Of a DNA stretch of 64,000 nucleotides, positions 15,623 through 24,553 are shown piece by piece. The notes under the pieces are model-generated. The model did no database searches, had not been told where the DNA came from, and worked only from the letters and a program-made list of their open reading frames with translations. Made by a program: the position numbers and the translations under genes. The stretch lies in contig JAQTHZ010000001.1 of the NCBI GenBank assembly GCA_029433365.1, positions 310,001 to 374,000 on the forward strand, read 5' to 3'. Within the stretch, counting starts at the first letter, position 1; the number at the start of each line of letters is the position of its first letter. Origin of the DNA: Orbaceae bacterium ESL0721 (GTDB lineage: Bacteria > Pseudomonadota > Gammaproteobacteria > Enterobacterales > Orbaceae).

Positions 15623-17908
15623 TTAAAATGAGAGATTTGTACCAATATAGAATGAACGCCCTGGTTCATTATAAGTTGCAGCACCAGCACCTAAAGTTGG
15701 TACACGCCCACCAGTAACGCCAACCGCATTACCACGACGGAATAGACGCTTATCAAAGATATTATCGACTCCAGCTGTGACACTAAAATTCTTGTTAAAC
15801 TGATACTGTGTACTTAGATTCACAATCGCATACGGACTTAATTGGTCAGTGGCACTGCCTGTCTGTTTATTATTTTTATAATCATATTTACGTGGCTTCT
15901 GTTTACCGTACCACGTTAATGATGGGGTTACAGATAGATTATCAGTTGCCGTGATATCCATCGCGGTATTTAAGGTATATTGAGGAATAATTGACAAATA
16001 TTCACCTGTCTTCTTATTTTTGGTCTGTAGCATCCATGTTAAATTATTACGCCAATTGATTTTTGAATTTACAGGAACCGTTAAACTCCCTTCAAAACCT
16101 TCAATAACTGCTTTAGGGATATTTACCCATTTATAGACATCAGCATTTGCAAAGTTAGGGTTACCGTTTCCACCTTCAGCATTAAAGACCGGTTTATCCC
16201 CTGATTGAATCTTATCGCGATAGTCATTACGGAAATAGGTCAATGCTGCCACTAATCCTTCGTTATCATGAAACTCCAAACCGATCTCTTTATTAACACT
16301 GGTCTCCGCTTTTAAACTTTTATTACCCATTAAGTAGCAGCTATTTTGACCTGCACAACCGTTACCACGGCTAGTTAATAGATAGTTTGGATTAGTTTGA
16401 TACAGATTTGGCGCTTTATAGGCTCTTGCAATACCCATTTTTAAGGTGAAATAGTCACCTAACTCTTGGAATAAATTTGCACTAGGGCTCCAGTTACTAC
16501 CAGTTACATTATGATGGTTAAATCGAATGGCAGGCGTAAATACAGTTGATTCCGTCAATTCAATATTATCTTCAATAAATGCTCCCCACAAACTTGAGGA
16601 TGATTTATCACTTCTATCATTTGTTAATCCCGGAATCTGTCCACCCTCATCCATTTTCTGTTTAACTGAACTTGGATCTCTCATTTTTTGGTGATTATAC
16701 TCCAAACCCACTGTCATCGTCTGAGGCACATAGAGTGTAAATGGTAAATTTGTCTCACTATGTAAGGTTACATTGTTAGCTACATTGGTTGACCACTTAT
16801 TTTCATCTTCAAATTTCCCCTCTGTCGCTCCTGCTAAACCTTCATTAATACGACTATTATGTGTCTTCTCAAATTGCACATATGACAACGTACTTGCGCC
16901 ACTATCCCAATGGTTACGATGAGTTAAGGCATAGTTAGTTCGATACATCACATTGGTCTCATGACCATATAGACTTTTAACTAATGAGACAGGATTATTT
17001 GGATTTGTTGCAGAAGCATTATTATTTTGAGTATCACCCGCATAGATGTTTCCTTGGCGGCTAGTGCTAGCTTCAAATTCTAAGGACTGTTTATCTGAAA
17101 TATCCCAATGGAGTAAGCCATTAATATCTTTATTACGGACACCTTCACGTCCGGCGCTGAGCGATCCTTTATTGATTTGATGATTAGCATTGATATTTAA
17201 AGCATCAGGTTTTGTCTTATTCAAATTACCATATAGACGCATACTTAAGTTATCAAGGAGACCACCAGAAAGAACAAACCCAATGCGTCTTGATGATCCA
17301 TCATCACTGTGTGTCGGAGCATTGATATAATCGTTTATGGAACCGTGCCACTCGTTAGTGGTCTTTTTAGTAATAATATTAACTACCCCACCGGCAGCAC
17401 CATCACCATAACGGGCAGCAGCAGGGCCACGAATAACATCTATTCGTTCAACAGCTTCAGCAGGTACCCAGTTAGTATCACCACGCGTATCACGTTCACC
17501 ACGCCAGCCATAACGTACTGACATTCGGCTCTTAACTGGTTTACCATCGACTAAAATAAGGGTATTTTCTGGACCCATACCACGAATATCGATCTGGCGA
17601 TTATTACCACGCTGTCCACTACTTGAGTTACCTGTTAAGTTGACACCTGGCATAGTGCGAATAATTTCTGATAGGTCATTTTTGGGCGGCATACGTTGAA
17701 TATCTTGTTCAGTAATAACTGATGAACCCAATGCTTGCTTCGTCTGTTCTGCTGCGGTTACTACAATAACATCTTCAGAATTCTTTTTATTATCAGTGCT
17801 ACTACTATTATCATTTACATCATCTGCATAAGCACTGTTTATATATGAGCAGCTACAAGCAACAGAGATAAGCAGTGATAATAGGTAAGTTGATTTACGT
17901 TTTAACAT
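15623..17908 (-). CDS. TonB-dependent catecholate siderophore receptor (FepA/IroN-like), copy 1
   Basis: 761 residues. A signal peptide (MLKRKSTYLLSLLISVACS...NSAYA) is followed by a TonB box, DVIVVTA (46-52). The plug domain has RTMPGVNLTGNSSSGQRGNN, QIDIRGMGPENTLILVDG and RGPAAARYGDGAAGGVVNI. The C-terminal barrel ends with GAGAATYNEPGRSFYIGTNLSF-type sequence and a terminal Phe. The end and the plug closely match FepA, PfeA and IroN, receptors for ferric enterobactin or salmochelin. It is a close paralogue of the next gene. A Fur-box-like palindrome lies 190 bases upstream. The substrate is inferred from the family. Confidence 0.88.
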   Translation of the reverse strand: MLKRKSTYLLSLLISVACSCSYINSAYADDVNDNSSSTDNKKNSEDVIVVTAAEQTKQALGSSVITEQDIQRMPPKNDLSEIIRTMPGVNLTGNSSSGQRGNNRQIDIRGMGPENTLILVDGKPVKSRMSVRYGWRGERDTRGDTNWVPAEAVERIDVIRGPAAARYGDGAAGGVVNIITKKTTNEWHGSINDYINAPTHSDDGSSRRIGFVLSGGLLDNLSMRLYGNLNKTKPDALNINANHQINKGSLSAGREGVRNKDINGLLHWDISDKQSLEFEASTSRQGNIYAGDTQNNNASATNPNNPVSLVKSLYGHETNVMYRTNYALTHRNHWDSGASTLSYVQFEKTHNSRINEGLAGATEGKFEDENKWSTNVANNVTLHSETNLPFTLYVPQTMTVGLEYNHQKMRDPSSVKQKMDEGGQIPGLTNDRSDKSSSSLWGAFIEDNIELTESTVFTPAIRFNHHNVTGSNWSPSANLFQELGDYFTLKMGIARAYKAPNLYQTNPNYLLTSRGNGCAGQNSCYLMGNKSLKAETSVNKEIGLEFHDNEGLVAALTYFRNDYRDKIQSGDKPVFNAEGGNGNPNFANADVYKWVNIPKAVIEGFEGSLTVPVNSKINWRNNLTWMLQTKNKKTGEYLSIIPQYTLNTAMDITATDNLSVTPSLTWYGKQKPRKYDYKNNKQTGSATDQLSPYAIVNLSTQYQFNKNFSVTAGVDNIFDKRLFRRGNAVGVTGGRVPTLGAGAATYNEPGRSFYIGTNLSF

Positions 17909-18097
17909 GAAATTTTATCCTATTTCATCTATGAAAAAGCGCCCACCAGTTAAGGGTGAACAAAAAATATAGGGATTAGAAAATAAAATGCGATAACATT
18001 ATTTCTTAAAGTTTTTTGATGGTTCTAATCAATAAAAAGCGCTACATAACATCTATTCTCAAATAATATATCTATTATCACTATTGTTAATAGTAAT

Positions 18098-18116
18098 GAT
18101 AACGGTTCTTATTATC
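18098..18116 (-). promoter_or_regulatory. Fur-box-like operator for receptor copy 1
   Basis: GATAACGGTTCTTATTATC resembles the 19-base Fur consensus GATAATGATAATCATTATC, strongest at both ends. A second partly palindromic stretch (TATTATCACTATTG...) adjoins at ~18073-18097. Iron repression is inferred. Confidence 0.6.
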
Positions 18117-18204
18117 AGTAAAATAATAAGAATGTAAATAATATTTGTAATAATCAATTTTAGTTGTCTGTTTTTAAAACAGATGTAAAAAAATGGTTAA
18201 GATT

Positions 18205-18217
18205 AACCCTAAAACAA
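18205..18217 (+). repeat. Dispersed 13-base word, one mismatch
   Basis: AACCCTAAAACAA, differing from AACCCTAAAACAT in the last base; a degraded complementary arm (TAGTTTTAG) follows directly. Confidence 0.6.
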
Positions 18218-18361
18218 TAGTTTTAGTCTATTAAATAGACAAAGAGGACAAAAATTAGGCAGAATAAATGAGATGATAAATAGAGGAACAGCCCCCTATT
18301 TATCTATTGTGGATGTTTAGTAATTGTCTATTATAAAAAAGTCCGTAATCACTCTATTAAA

Positions 18362-20626
18362 TTAGAAAGAGAGATTAGTTGTGATAAAGAGTGAACGACC
18401 TGGTTCATTATAGGTTGCTGCTCCAGCACCAATAGATACCGGTTTTGGATTATGCGGATTGGTAATAGTTGTAGAGTTCCCACGTCGGAAAAGACGTTTA
18501 TCGAAGATGTTATCAATACCGGCTGTCATACTAAATTGCTTAGTAAACTGATATTGACCGCTGAAATTAACAATTGCATATGGGCTTAACTGATTGGTTG
18601 AACTATCATGCACTTTATCGCCCGCAAAATCATATTTGCGTGGTTTCTGTTTACCATACCACGTTAATGAAGGGGTCAATGATAACTTATCAGTAGCCAT
18701 AATATCCATTGCGGAATTTAAGGTATATTGTGGAATAATTGATAGATATTCACCTGTCTTCTTATTTTTTGTTTGCAACATCCAAGTGAGATTATTTTTC
18801 CAACTAATATTTGAGGTAATTGGTGCACTTATACTACCTTCAAACCCTTCAATGACAGCTTTTGGTACATTCTCCCACTGGTAGATCTGAGATGCTGTAC
18901 CACCGATAGCTGTACCAATTGCGGTATTACCTGCTTCAATTTTGTCGTGATAATCATTGCGGAAATAGGTTAAATTAGCAATAAGTCCTTCATTATCATG
19001 AAACTCTAAACCGATCTCTTTATTAAAACTCGTCTCAGCTTTTAAATTTTTATTACCTAAAATATAGCAACTTGATCCACCTCTACAGCCATTTCCACCA
19101 CTAGCAAGCAGATAATTAGGGTTAGATTGATAAAGATTTGGAGTTTTATAAGATCGCGCAACACCCAGTTTTAAGGTGAAATAGTCATTTAACTCTTGAG
19201 AGAGATTTAGCGCAGGACTCCAGTTACTACCAGAGATAGTTTGATGATTAAATCGCAGCGCTGGCGTTAATATGGTGCTCTCTGTTAACTCAATATTATC
19301 TTCAACAAAAAGCCCCCATAAACCAGCTGACGAATCTTTACTACGATTTTCTGCTCCAATACCGGGAATAGCGCCACCAATTGCAGTAGTTTGATTATTA
19401 GAAGCAGGATCTTCCATAGTTTGATGATTATATTCAACACCTAATGTCGCAACTTGAGGAGCAAAAAAAGTGAAAGGGAGATTGGTTTCATGGTGCAGTG
19501 TTAAATTATCATATTTTATGGTCGACCGCTTATTGGCACTATTAATCTGCCCTTCAGATCCCCCCGCCATACCCTCATTTAAACGGCTATTATTTGTATT
19601 CTCATACTGAATATAGGATTTAGTGCTAACACCACTATCCCAATAACCATTATGGGTTAGCGCATAAGAGCGGCGATACATTACATTGGTCTCATGTTTA
19701 TAGAGCGATTTTATGATCTCACTACTATTATTATTTTGCGTATCGCCAGCATAAATATTTCCTTGTCGACTCACACTAGCTTCAAACTCTAAGGACTGTT
19801 TATCTGCAAAATCCCAACGTAGTAAACCATTGAGATCTTTATTACGCACCCCTTCACGCCCTGCCGGCTTTACTCTTGGATCAATGGCATGATTGTAGTT
19901 AATATCACGTGCATCAGCACCAGTACGATTTATATTACCGTATAGACGCATACTTAGATTATCAAGAAGTCCACCATTTAATGAGAAGTTAGTCCGTCTG
20001 GTTGCCCCTTCATCACTGTGCATTGGTTGATTAATATAACTATTCCATGTTCCATGCCACTCTTTAGTCGGCTTTTTAGTGATGATATTAACCACACCAC
20101 CTGCAGCACCGTCACCATAGCGAGCAGCCGCAGGGCCGCGAATAACATCGATGCGATCAACCATTTCAGCTGGAACCCAGTTAGTATCGCCGCGGGTATC
20201 TCGTTCACCACGCCAACCATAACGTACTGACATACGGCTCTTTACCGGTTTACCATCAACTAGAATCAAGGTATTTTCTGGTCCCATACCACGGATATCA
20301 ATTTGGCGGTTATTACCACGCTGTCCACTACTTGAGTTGCCCGTTAAGTTAACACCTGGCATAGTGCGTATTATTTCTGAGAGATCACTTTTAGGTGGCA
20401 TCCGTTTTATATCTTGCGCAGTAATTACTGAAGCTCCTAATGCCTGTTTAGTCTGTTCAGCAGCGGTAACCACAATAACATCCTCTGCACTCTCTTTTTT
20501 ATCACTATCACCATTCTCTCTATTATCAATAATGCTATTATCGGCATAAACATTGGCAATAGATCCGCAATGGCAAGCAGAAGCAATAAGCAGGGATAAG
20601 AGGTAAGTTGATTTGCGTTTTAACAT
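18362..20626 (-). CDS. TonB-dependent catecholate siderophore receptor (FepA/IroN-like), copy 2
   Basis: 754 residues from MLKRKSTYLLSLLIASACHC; I use ATG 20626 because the signal peptide then aligns with copy 1. It has a TonB box DVIVVTA, and a plug nearly identical to copy 1 (RTMPGVNLTGNSSSGQRGNN through DTNWVPAE). The barrel diverges in the external loops, for example in the regions around residues 295-320 and 400-450. The end is GAGAATYNEPGRSLFITTNLSF-like with terminal Phe. It lies upstream of copy 1 on the same strand but with its own Fur-box-like site at 20701-20722. Divergent loops on a shared plug suggest different ligands after duplication; this is inference. Confidence 0.88.
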   Translation of the reverse strand: MLKRKSTYLLSLLIASACHCGSIANVYADNSIIDNRENGDSDKKESAEDVIVVTAAEQTKQALGASVITAQDIKRMPPKSDLSEIIRTMPGVNLTGNSSSGQRGNNRQIDIRGMGPENTLILVDGKPVKSRMSVRYGWRGERDTRGDTNWVPAEMVDRIDVIRGPAAARYGDGAAGGVVNIITKKPTKEWHGTWNSYINQPMHSDEGATRRTNFSLNGGLLDNLSMRLYGNINRTGADARDINYNHAIDPRVKPAGREGVRNKDLNGLLRWDFADKQSLEFEASVSRQGNIYAGDTQNNNSSEIIKSLYKHETNVMYRRSYALTHNGYWDSGVSTKSYIQYENTNNSRLNEGMAGGSEGQINSANKRSTIKYDNLTLHHETNLPFTFFAPQVATLGVEYNHQTMEDPASNNQTTAIGGAIPGIGAENRSKDSSAGLWGLFVEDNIELTESTILTPALRFNHQTISGSNWSPALNLSQELNDYFTLKLGVARSYKTPNLYQSNPNYLLASGGNGCRGGSSCYILGNKNLKAETSFNKEIGLEFHDNEGLIANLTYFRNDYHDKIEAGNTAIGTAIGGTASQIYQWENVPKAVIEGFEGSISAPITSNISWKNNLTWMLQTKNKKTGEYLSIIPQYTLNSAMDIMATDKLSLTPSLTWYGKQKPRKYDFAGDKVHDSSTNQLSPYAIVNFSGQYQFTKQFSMTAGIDNIFDKRLFRRGNSTTITNPHNPKPVSIGAGAATYNEPGRSLFITTNLSF

Positions 20627-20700
20627 AAAAAAGACCTTATAGTGAGTCACTATTTCTAGATGAATAAATTAGAGATAAATAAAATTTAAAATTTAGGTAA

Positions 20701-20722
20701 TGATAATTGTTCTCAATTATCA
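20701..20722 (-). promoter_or_regulatory. Fur-box-like operator for receptor copy 2
   Basis: TGATAATTG (20701-20709) and CAATTATCA (20714-20722) form a perfect 9-base inverted repeat around TTCT, very close to the Fur consensus and 75 bases upstream of the receptor start. Iron-dependent repression is inferred. Confidence 0.78.
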
Positions 20723-20866
20723 ACTTCAGGGGTGAAATGTAAATCTAAAACATAAAAATCCACGGTTATTTGATCAAATTTAACACAAAAAATAGGGATT
20801 CAATCTTAAATCACAAGATTTATAGCGGCAATCCTGTTATAAAAAAGGATAAATATCACTATTGGA

Positions 20867-21847
20867 CTATTTTACTTGGGCTAAATTGGCAAATCCAACC
20901 TGAATACCATCTTGCAGGGCAACAAATTGTACCGTTTTATGTGTCTGATTAGGATAAACTTCAAAATTTACGTTTAAATTTGCTACTTTTGCGGAGGCTA
21001 GCTCTTTAAATAGATCTGTTGCCGATCCAACCATTTTGCGATTTAGCCGATGTTGTAACAGTAATTTCTGTTTCTCTAAAGGTAATGTTTTCTCAAATGC
21101 TGTCAGTGACTGTTCAGCGCCACCTACAGAGAGCAGCAGATTAATAGGAGAGCTGAATTTTGGCTTATTGGCTAAAAAGGTGGCGACTTCTGTAAACATA
21201 TAACCATCGCTAAACCACATGGATGGACTTGAAGCGATATAAGTATTAAAGGTAGTTGGTTTTGTTAAAAGTGCATGTAAAACCCATAATGCACCATAAG
21301 AGTGCCCAAAAACCGTCTGCCTTGCAGTGTTAATCGTAAAGCGTTTTTCCATTGCTGGTTTTAGTTCATGCTCTAAAAATTGCCAAAAATTATCTGCGCC
21401 GCCATAAGCTTCTGGGATATTAATCTTACCGTTTGGCAAAATCTCTAATTTTAGCTCTTTAGGTTTGGGCAGATAGTCTAATGATCGCCTAGAATGTCCA
21501 AAATAGTCAATGGCAACCACAATACCATCTTGAATAACACAGCGATTACAAACCTGTGTAGTCAATATATTATTTACCGTAAAAAAGTAACTATCACCAT
21601 CTAATAGATAGATAACTGGCCACCCCTCTTTTGGTGCAGGTTCACTTGGCCAGTAGGTGGTAATTTTATAATCACCAATATATTTAGAGTGAAACCGTTC
21701 TACATTCGAATTTTCTATAGTTGCCTTGGTTATATTTTTTACCACGTCATGATGTTGCGCTTTAGATTTAGGTAATTCAGTTTGGCACCCGCCAACCCCT
21801 ATTAAAGTAAAGAGTGAAAGAATAGTAAAGCAGATCAAATAGCGCAT
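20867..21847 (-). CDS. Lipoprotein siderophore esterase (IroE/BesA-like alpha/beta hydrolase)
   Basis: About 326 residues from MRYLICFTILSLFTLIGVGGC, a lipoprotein signal with lipobox GVGGC. The hydrolase domain has VIYLLDGDSYFF, IDYFGHSRRSLDYLP and the nucleophile elbow GHSYGALWVLHALL, with a C-terminal NQTHKTV histidine. These are features of Fes/IroE-type trilactone esterases that linearise enterobactin or salmochelin. A periplasmic, membrane-anchored location fits IroE-like action on incoming ferric siderophore. It starts 13 bases after ybhA (SD AGGTG) and precedes the two receptors, so all are on one strand. I see no Fur site directly before it. Confidence 0.8.
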   Translation of the reverse strand: MRYLICFTILSLFTLIGVGGCQTELPKSKAQHHDVVKNITKATIENSNVERFHSKYIGDYKITTYWPSEPAPKEGWPVIYLLDGDSYFFTVNNILTTQVCNRCVIQDGIVVAIDYFGHSRRSLDYLPKPKELKLEILPNGKINIPEAYGGADNFWQFLEHELKPAMEKRFTINTARQTVFGHSYGALWVLHALLTKPTTFNTYIASSPSMWFSDGYMFTEVATFLANKPKFSSPINLLLSVGGAEQSLTAFEKTLPLEKQKLLLQHRLNRKMVGSATDLFKELASAKVANLNVNFEVYPNQTHKTVQFVALQDGIQVGFANLAQVK

Positions 21848-21860
21848 AATGTCACCTAAA

Positions 21861-22679
21861 CTATAAAAATAGCTTTTCCAGCTCTTTTGCAATAGCTGAC
21901 GTATTATTATCACCAATTGCGTAGTTGGCTTCAGCTTTTACATCTTTATCGGCATTCCCCATTGCAATACCTAAACCAGCTGCTTTTAGCATACTTATAT
22001 CATTATAACTATCACCAAACGCAACAATTTCACTAAGTTCAACTCCTTCATTTTTTGCCCAATGTGCTAAACCATGACCTTTGGTATTCCCTTTTAACGC
22101 TACATCAGCACGATTTGACCAAGACCATTCACAGGAAAAATCACCATCAGCAATAACAGCATCAGAAAAAGCTTTAAGTGCTGGGATATTATGGGAACTG
22201 GTCGCAAATTTAAAAATGGCATCCGCTTGATCAATCAACTTCTCAAAACTCGCTACTTTTTTAATTTCAGGCTGTAAAAATTGAGGTAACGACGCAATCC
22301 ATTTAAACAGTCCCTCTAGGTGGTCATCTAAAACTTCATAGGTCATATCTTTGTCAGTATAGATTAAAGTATGGATCGAATAGTCATTTACCAATTTTAA
22401 TAATTTTTTAGCTTGTGATTTAGTTAGCGGATTCGCATCGAAGTAACACTGTTTATTAAAATCATAAAGATAAGCGCCATTACAACAGATGACAGGAGTG
22501 GTTAATTTAAGTTGATAATAGTAAGGGTTGATAACTGAATGGTGACGACCTGAGACGAGAATTACCTTAATCCCTGCTGCTTGGATTTTTTCAATGGCGG
22601 CAACGGTTTCAGGTAAAATAAGACGGTTACTCCCTAATAGCGTACCATCCATGTCAAATGCGACTGCGCGATATTTCAT
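21861..22679 (-). CDS. ybhA: Pyridoxal phosphate phosphatase, HAD-IIB family
   Basis: 272 residues. HAD motifs are visible: FDMDGTLL (nucleophile Asp), VSGRHH, and GDSYNDISMLKAAGLGIAMGN. The stretches SGRHHSVINPYYYQL, TPVICCNGAYLYDF and CEWSWSNRADVALKGNTKG closely follow E. coli YbhA, which dephosphorylates PLP and also sugar phosphates. That ties it to the pdxST locus 7 kb away. It is followed by the esterase after 13 bases, probably as one transcript, a pairing with no obvious functional reason. Start has normal length for the family. Confidence 0.85.
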   Translation of the reverse strand: MKYRAVAFDMDGTLLGSNRLILPETVAAIEKIQAAGIKVILVSGRHHSVINPYYYQLKLTTPVICCNGAYLYDFNKQCYFDANPLTKSQAKKLLKLVNDYSIHTLIYTDKDMTYEVLDDHLEGLFKWIASLPQFLQPEIKKVASFEKLIDQADAIFKFATSSHNIPALKAFSDAVIADGDFSCEWSWSNRADVALKGNTKGHGLAHWAKNEGVELSEIVAFGDSYNDISMLKAAGLGIAMGNADKDVKAEANYAIGDNNTSAIAKELEKLFL

Positions 22680-22755
22680 AACTATCTCCTCTTAAAGGTT
22701 GCTTCTGTTTATTGTATTTGAGATGTTTTGTGATGTAATTTGTGATCTAAATTGA

Positions 22756-23361
22756 TTAAAACTCTATTTTTTGGCGCCCAACAAAAGAGTGAGATAATGT
22801 CGTACCATCAACCATCTCTAACTCACCACCAACTGGCACACCATGTGCAATACGCGATGCAATAATATTATATTCAGCACATAACTCGGCTATATAGTTT
22901 GCCGTTGCATCACCTTCAACAGTTGGATTGGTTGCTAAAATCACTTCAGTTATGTTCTCGGTTGCCAACCGTTTTTTAAGTAGATCTAGACCAATATCGG
23001 ACGGTCCAATACCATCTAGCGGGGAGAGGTGACCAAGGAGGACAAAGTAACGACCACTATACTGCCCTGTCTGCTCTATGGCAACAATATCAGCTGGTGT
23101 CTCAACAACGCAGAGTTGCCCACTCTCTTGCCGACGCACATTAGCACAGATGGCGCATAGTTCCTGTTCAGTAAAGGATCGGCATGATTGGCAGTGACCA
23201 ATATTTACCATCGCCTCTTCTAAAATATGTGACAAATTGATGCCACCTTGGCGATTGCGTTGTAGCAGATGAAAAGCCATGCGCTGTGCCGATTTAGGTC
23301 CAACACCAGGTAGGCAACGTAATGCTTCCATCAATGATTCTAATAGTGGGCTTATTTGCAT
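22756..23361 (-). CDS. recR: Recombination mediator RecR
   Basis: 201 residues, the family's usual length. The helix-hairpin-helix [17 protein letters not shown] is at residues ~17-33. The four-cysteine zinc finger is CQSC...CAIC (residues ~57-72). The Toprim domain is [21 protein letters not shown] and the C-terminal part has [12 protein letters not shown] and [16 protein letters not shown]. With RecF/RecO it loads RecA on gapped DNA. In many relatives it follows dnaX-ybaB; here the upstream neighbour is different (a gap, then ybhA downstream). Confidence 0.95.
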   Translation of the reverse strand: MQISPLLESLMEALRCLPGVGPKSAQRMAFHLLQRNRQGGINLSHILEEAMVNIGHCQSCRSFTEQELCAICANVRRQESGQLCVVETPADIVAIEQTGQYSGRYFVLLGHLSPLDGIGPSDIGLDLLKKRLATENITEVILATNPTVEGDATANYIAELCAEYNIIASRIAHGVPVGGELEMVDGTTLSHSFVGRQKIEF

Positions 23362-23394
23362 AAATTTAATCAGTCTATTTTTTCTGTTTGTACT

Positions 23395-23471
23395 AATAGG
23401 TTTATATTAATAGGTTCATATTAATCGTTTAATAGTTGAACAATTAATAGTTAAGCAATTAATAGTTAAAT
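23395..23471. repeat. Short tandem repeat arrays, 14- and 15-base period
   Basis: AATAGGTTTATATT / AATAGGTTCATATT (23395-23422) is a 14-base pair of repeats. It is followed by three 15-base units (23427-23441, 23442-23456, 23457-23471) of the type AATTAATAGTTAAGC. They fill the gap just upstream of recR. Confidence 0.85.
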
Positions 23472-23591
23472 AATTCGGTTAATCATACAATGTTTGATAG
23501 TTGAGGAAAATAGCTAAGCGTAGTTATATTTAAGCTTTCAAAATTGTGGTTCTCTTTTGTCAGGTGAGTTCAAATTATCACTATTTTTAAC

Positions 23592-23666
23592 AATACTGTT
23601 TTTGATAATACCGTTTTTTATAATACGATTTTTTATAATACTGATTTTAACAATGACGGTTCTAAC
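23592..23666. repeat. Five 15-base degenerate tandem repeats
   Basis: Units such as AATACTGTTTTTGAT, AATACCGTTTTTTAT and AATACGATTTTTTAT run from 23592 to 23666 and just enter the 3' end of plsY. In the minus-strand frame they would give an IIKN-type peptide repeat, but I do not regard that frame as a gene. Confidence 0.88.
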
Positions 23667-24294
23667 ATTTTTTATCGTAACAACCACCTTTATTAGTTGA
23701 CCGATTTTGCCAAAATTTTGTTTTAGGCTCATCACCTTTTAAGAGTCTAGCAATATTTCGATTATGTCGAATAATCACCAGACAAGATAGCATAGCAACT
23801 GGTAATGTGAGTTCAGGTTTAAAAAGCCAAACATAGAAAGGGGCTAATAGAAAGCCGACAATTGCAGCTAATGAGGCGTAACCACTTATCAGTAGTGTTA
23901 TTAACCAAGTAGCGATAAAACAGCAGGTAAAATCGAAGCCGATGGGTAACATAATGCCAATTGCAGTAGCAACCCCTTTACCACCACGAAAATGGAAAAA
24001 ACAGGGGAAGATGTGACCTAAACAGGCAGAGATACCGACAAAACCTAAAAAGTAGGAGCTAATCCCTAATCGATATGCAATATAGACGGGAATTGCCCCT
24101 TTTAACATATCAAAAAGCAGTACCAAAGTAGCGGGCAACTTACCGTTAAGCCGAAACACATTTGTTGCACCAGGATTATGGGAACCATTTTCGTAAGGAT
24201 TTGGGAGATGCATTAACTGGCTAATAATCACCGCCCCCGAGAGTGACCCACATAGATAAGCGATGATAATCATCACAATAATTTGTAATGTCAA
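23662..24294 (-). CDS. plsY: Glycerol-3-phosphate acyltransferase PlsY
   Basis: 210 residues. It uses a TTG start at 24294 supported by AGAGGA upstream. It is an inner-membrane protein with about five helices and the PlsY motifs [31 protein letters not shown] and the C-terminal [15 protein letters not shown]. It transfers acyl from acyl phosphate to glycerol 3-phosphate, the first step of phospholipid synthesis. The C-terminus is extended by ~20 residues of polar sequence ([13 protein letters not shown]...) that run into the 15-base repeats, so the tail may have been altered by repeat expansion. Confidence 0.92.
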   Translation of the reverse strand: MTLQIIVMIIIAYLCGSLSGAVIISQLMHLPNPYENGSHNPGATNVFRLNGKLPATLVLLFDMLKGAIPVYIAYRLGISSYFLGFVGISACLGHIFPCFFHFRGGKGVATAIGIMLPIGFDFTCCFIATWLITLLISGYASLAAIVGFLLAPFYVWLFKPELTLPVAMLSCLVIIRHNRNIARLLKGDEPKTKFWQNRSTNKGGCYDKKC

Positions 24295-24484
24295 AATAGT
24301 CCTCTCTTTATATAGCTACTATTAACAACTTAACCCGTTAGGCTCCTGTCAAATAGAAGAGCGGATGATTTAGTTATCACCCCTCTCTACTTAAACTTAA
24401 TATATAGATCTTTTATAATATTAATAAATATATGTTTTTAAATATAATCTTTTAAGACCAACTGCAATAAAATCAGTTGTAAAA

Positions 24485-24547
24485 CAGTTGATTTTAAAAA
24501 CTGTTGGTTATAAAAACCGTATTGCTGTAAAAGGTTCTGTTATAAAA
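24485..24547. repeat. Four 15-16-base degenerate tandem repeats after uvrA
   Basis: CAGTTGATTTTAAAAA, CTGTTGGTTATAAAAA, CCGTATTGCTGTAAAA and GGTTCTGTTATAAAA follow each other directly, ending six bases from the uvrA stop. CAACTG/CAGTTG pairs just left (24470-24478) may also form a weak hairpin. Confidence 0.75.
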
Positions 24548-24553
24548 CAGCGA

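Larger units (their letters stand above)
17909..18361. other. Long intergenic gap between the two receptor genes
   Basis: No gene is seen in these 450 AT-rich bases. They hold a Fur-box-like site (18098-18116), a copy of the 13-base word with one mismatch (18205-18217), and a weak hairpin (GATAAATAG 18275-18283 with CTATTTATC 18296-18304) that may end the transcript of the second receptor. The leader of the first receptor would be unusually long, ~150 bases or more, if transcription starts near the Fur site. Confidence 0.55.

Noticed and set aside
23538-23735. 65-codon frame with IIKN peptide repeats
   Set aside because: It is made by the 15-base tandem DNA repeats and overlaps plsY in another frame; no ribosome-binding site or family similarity.
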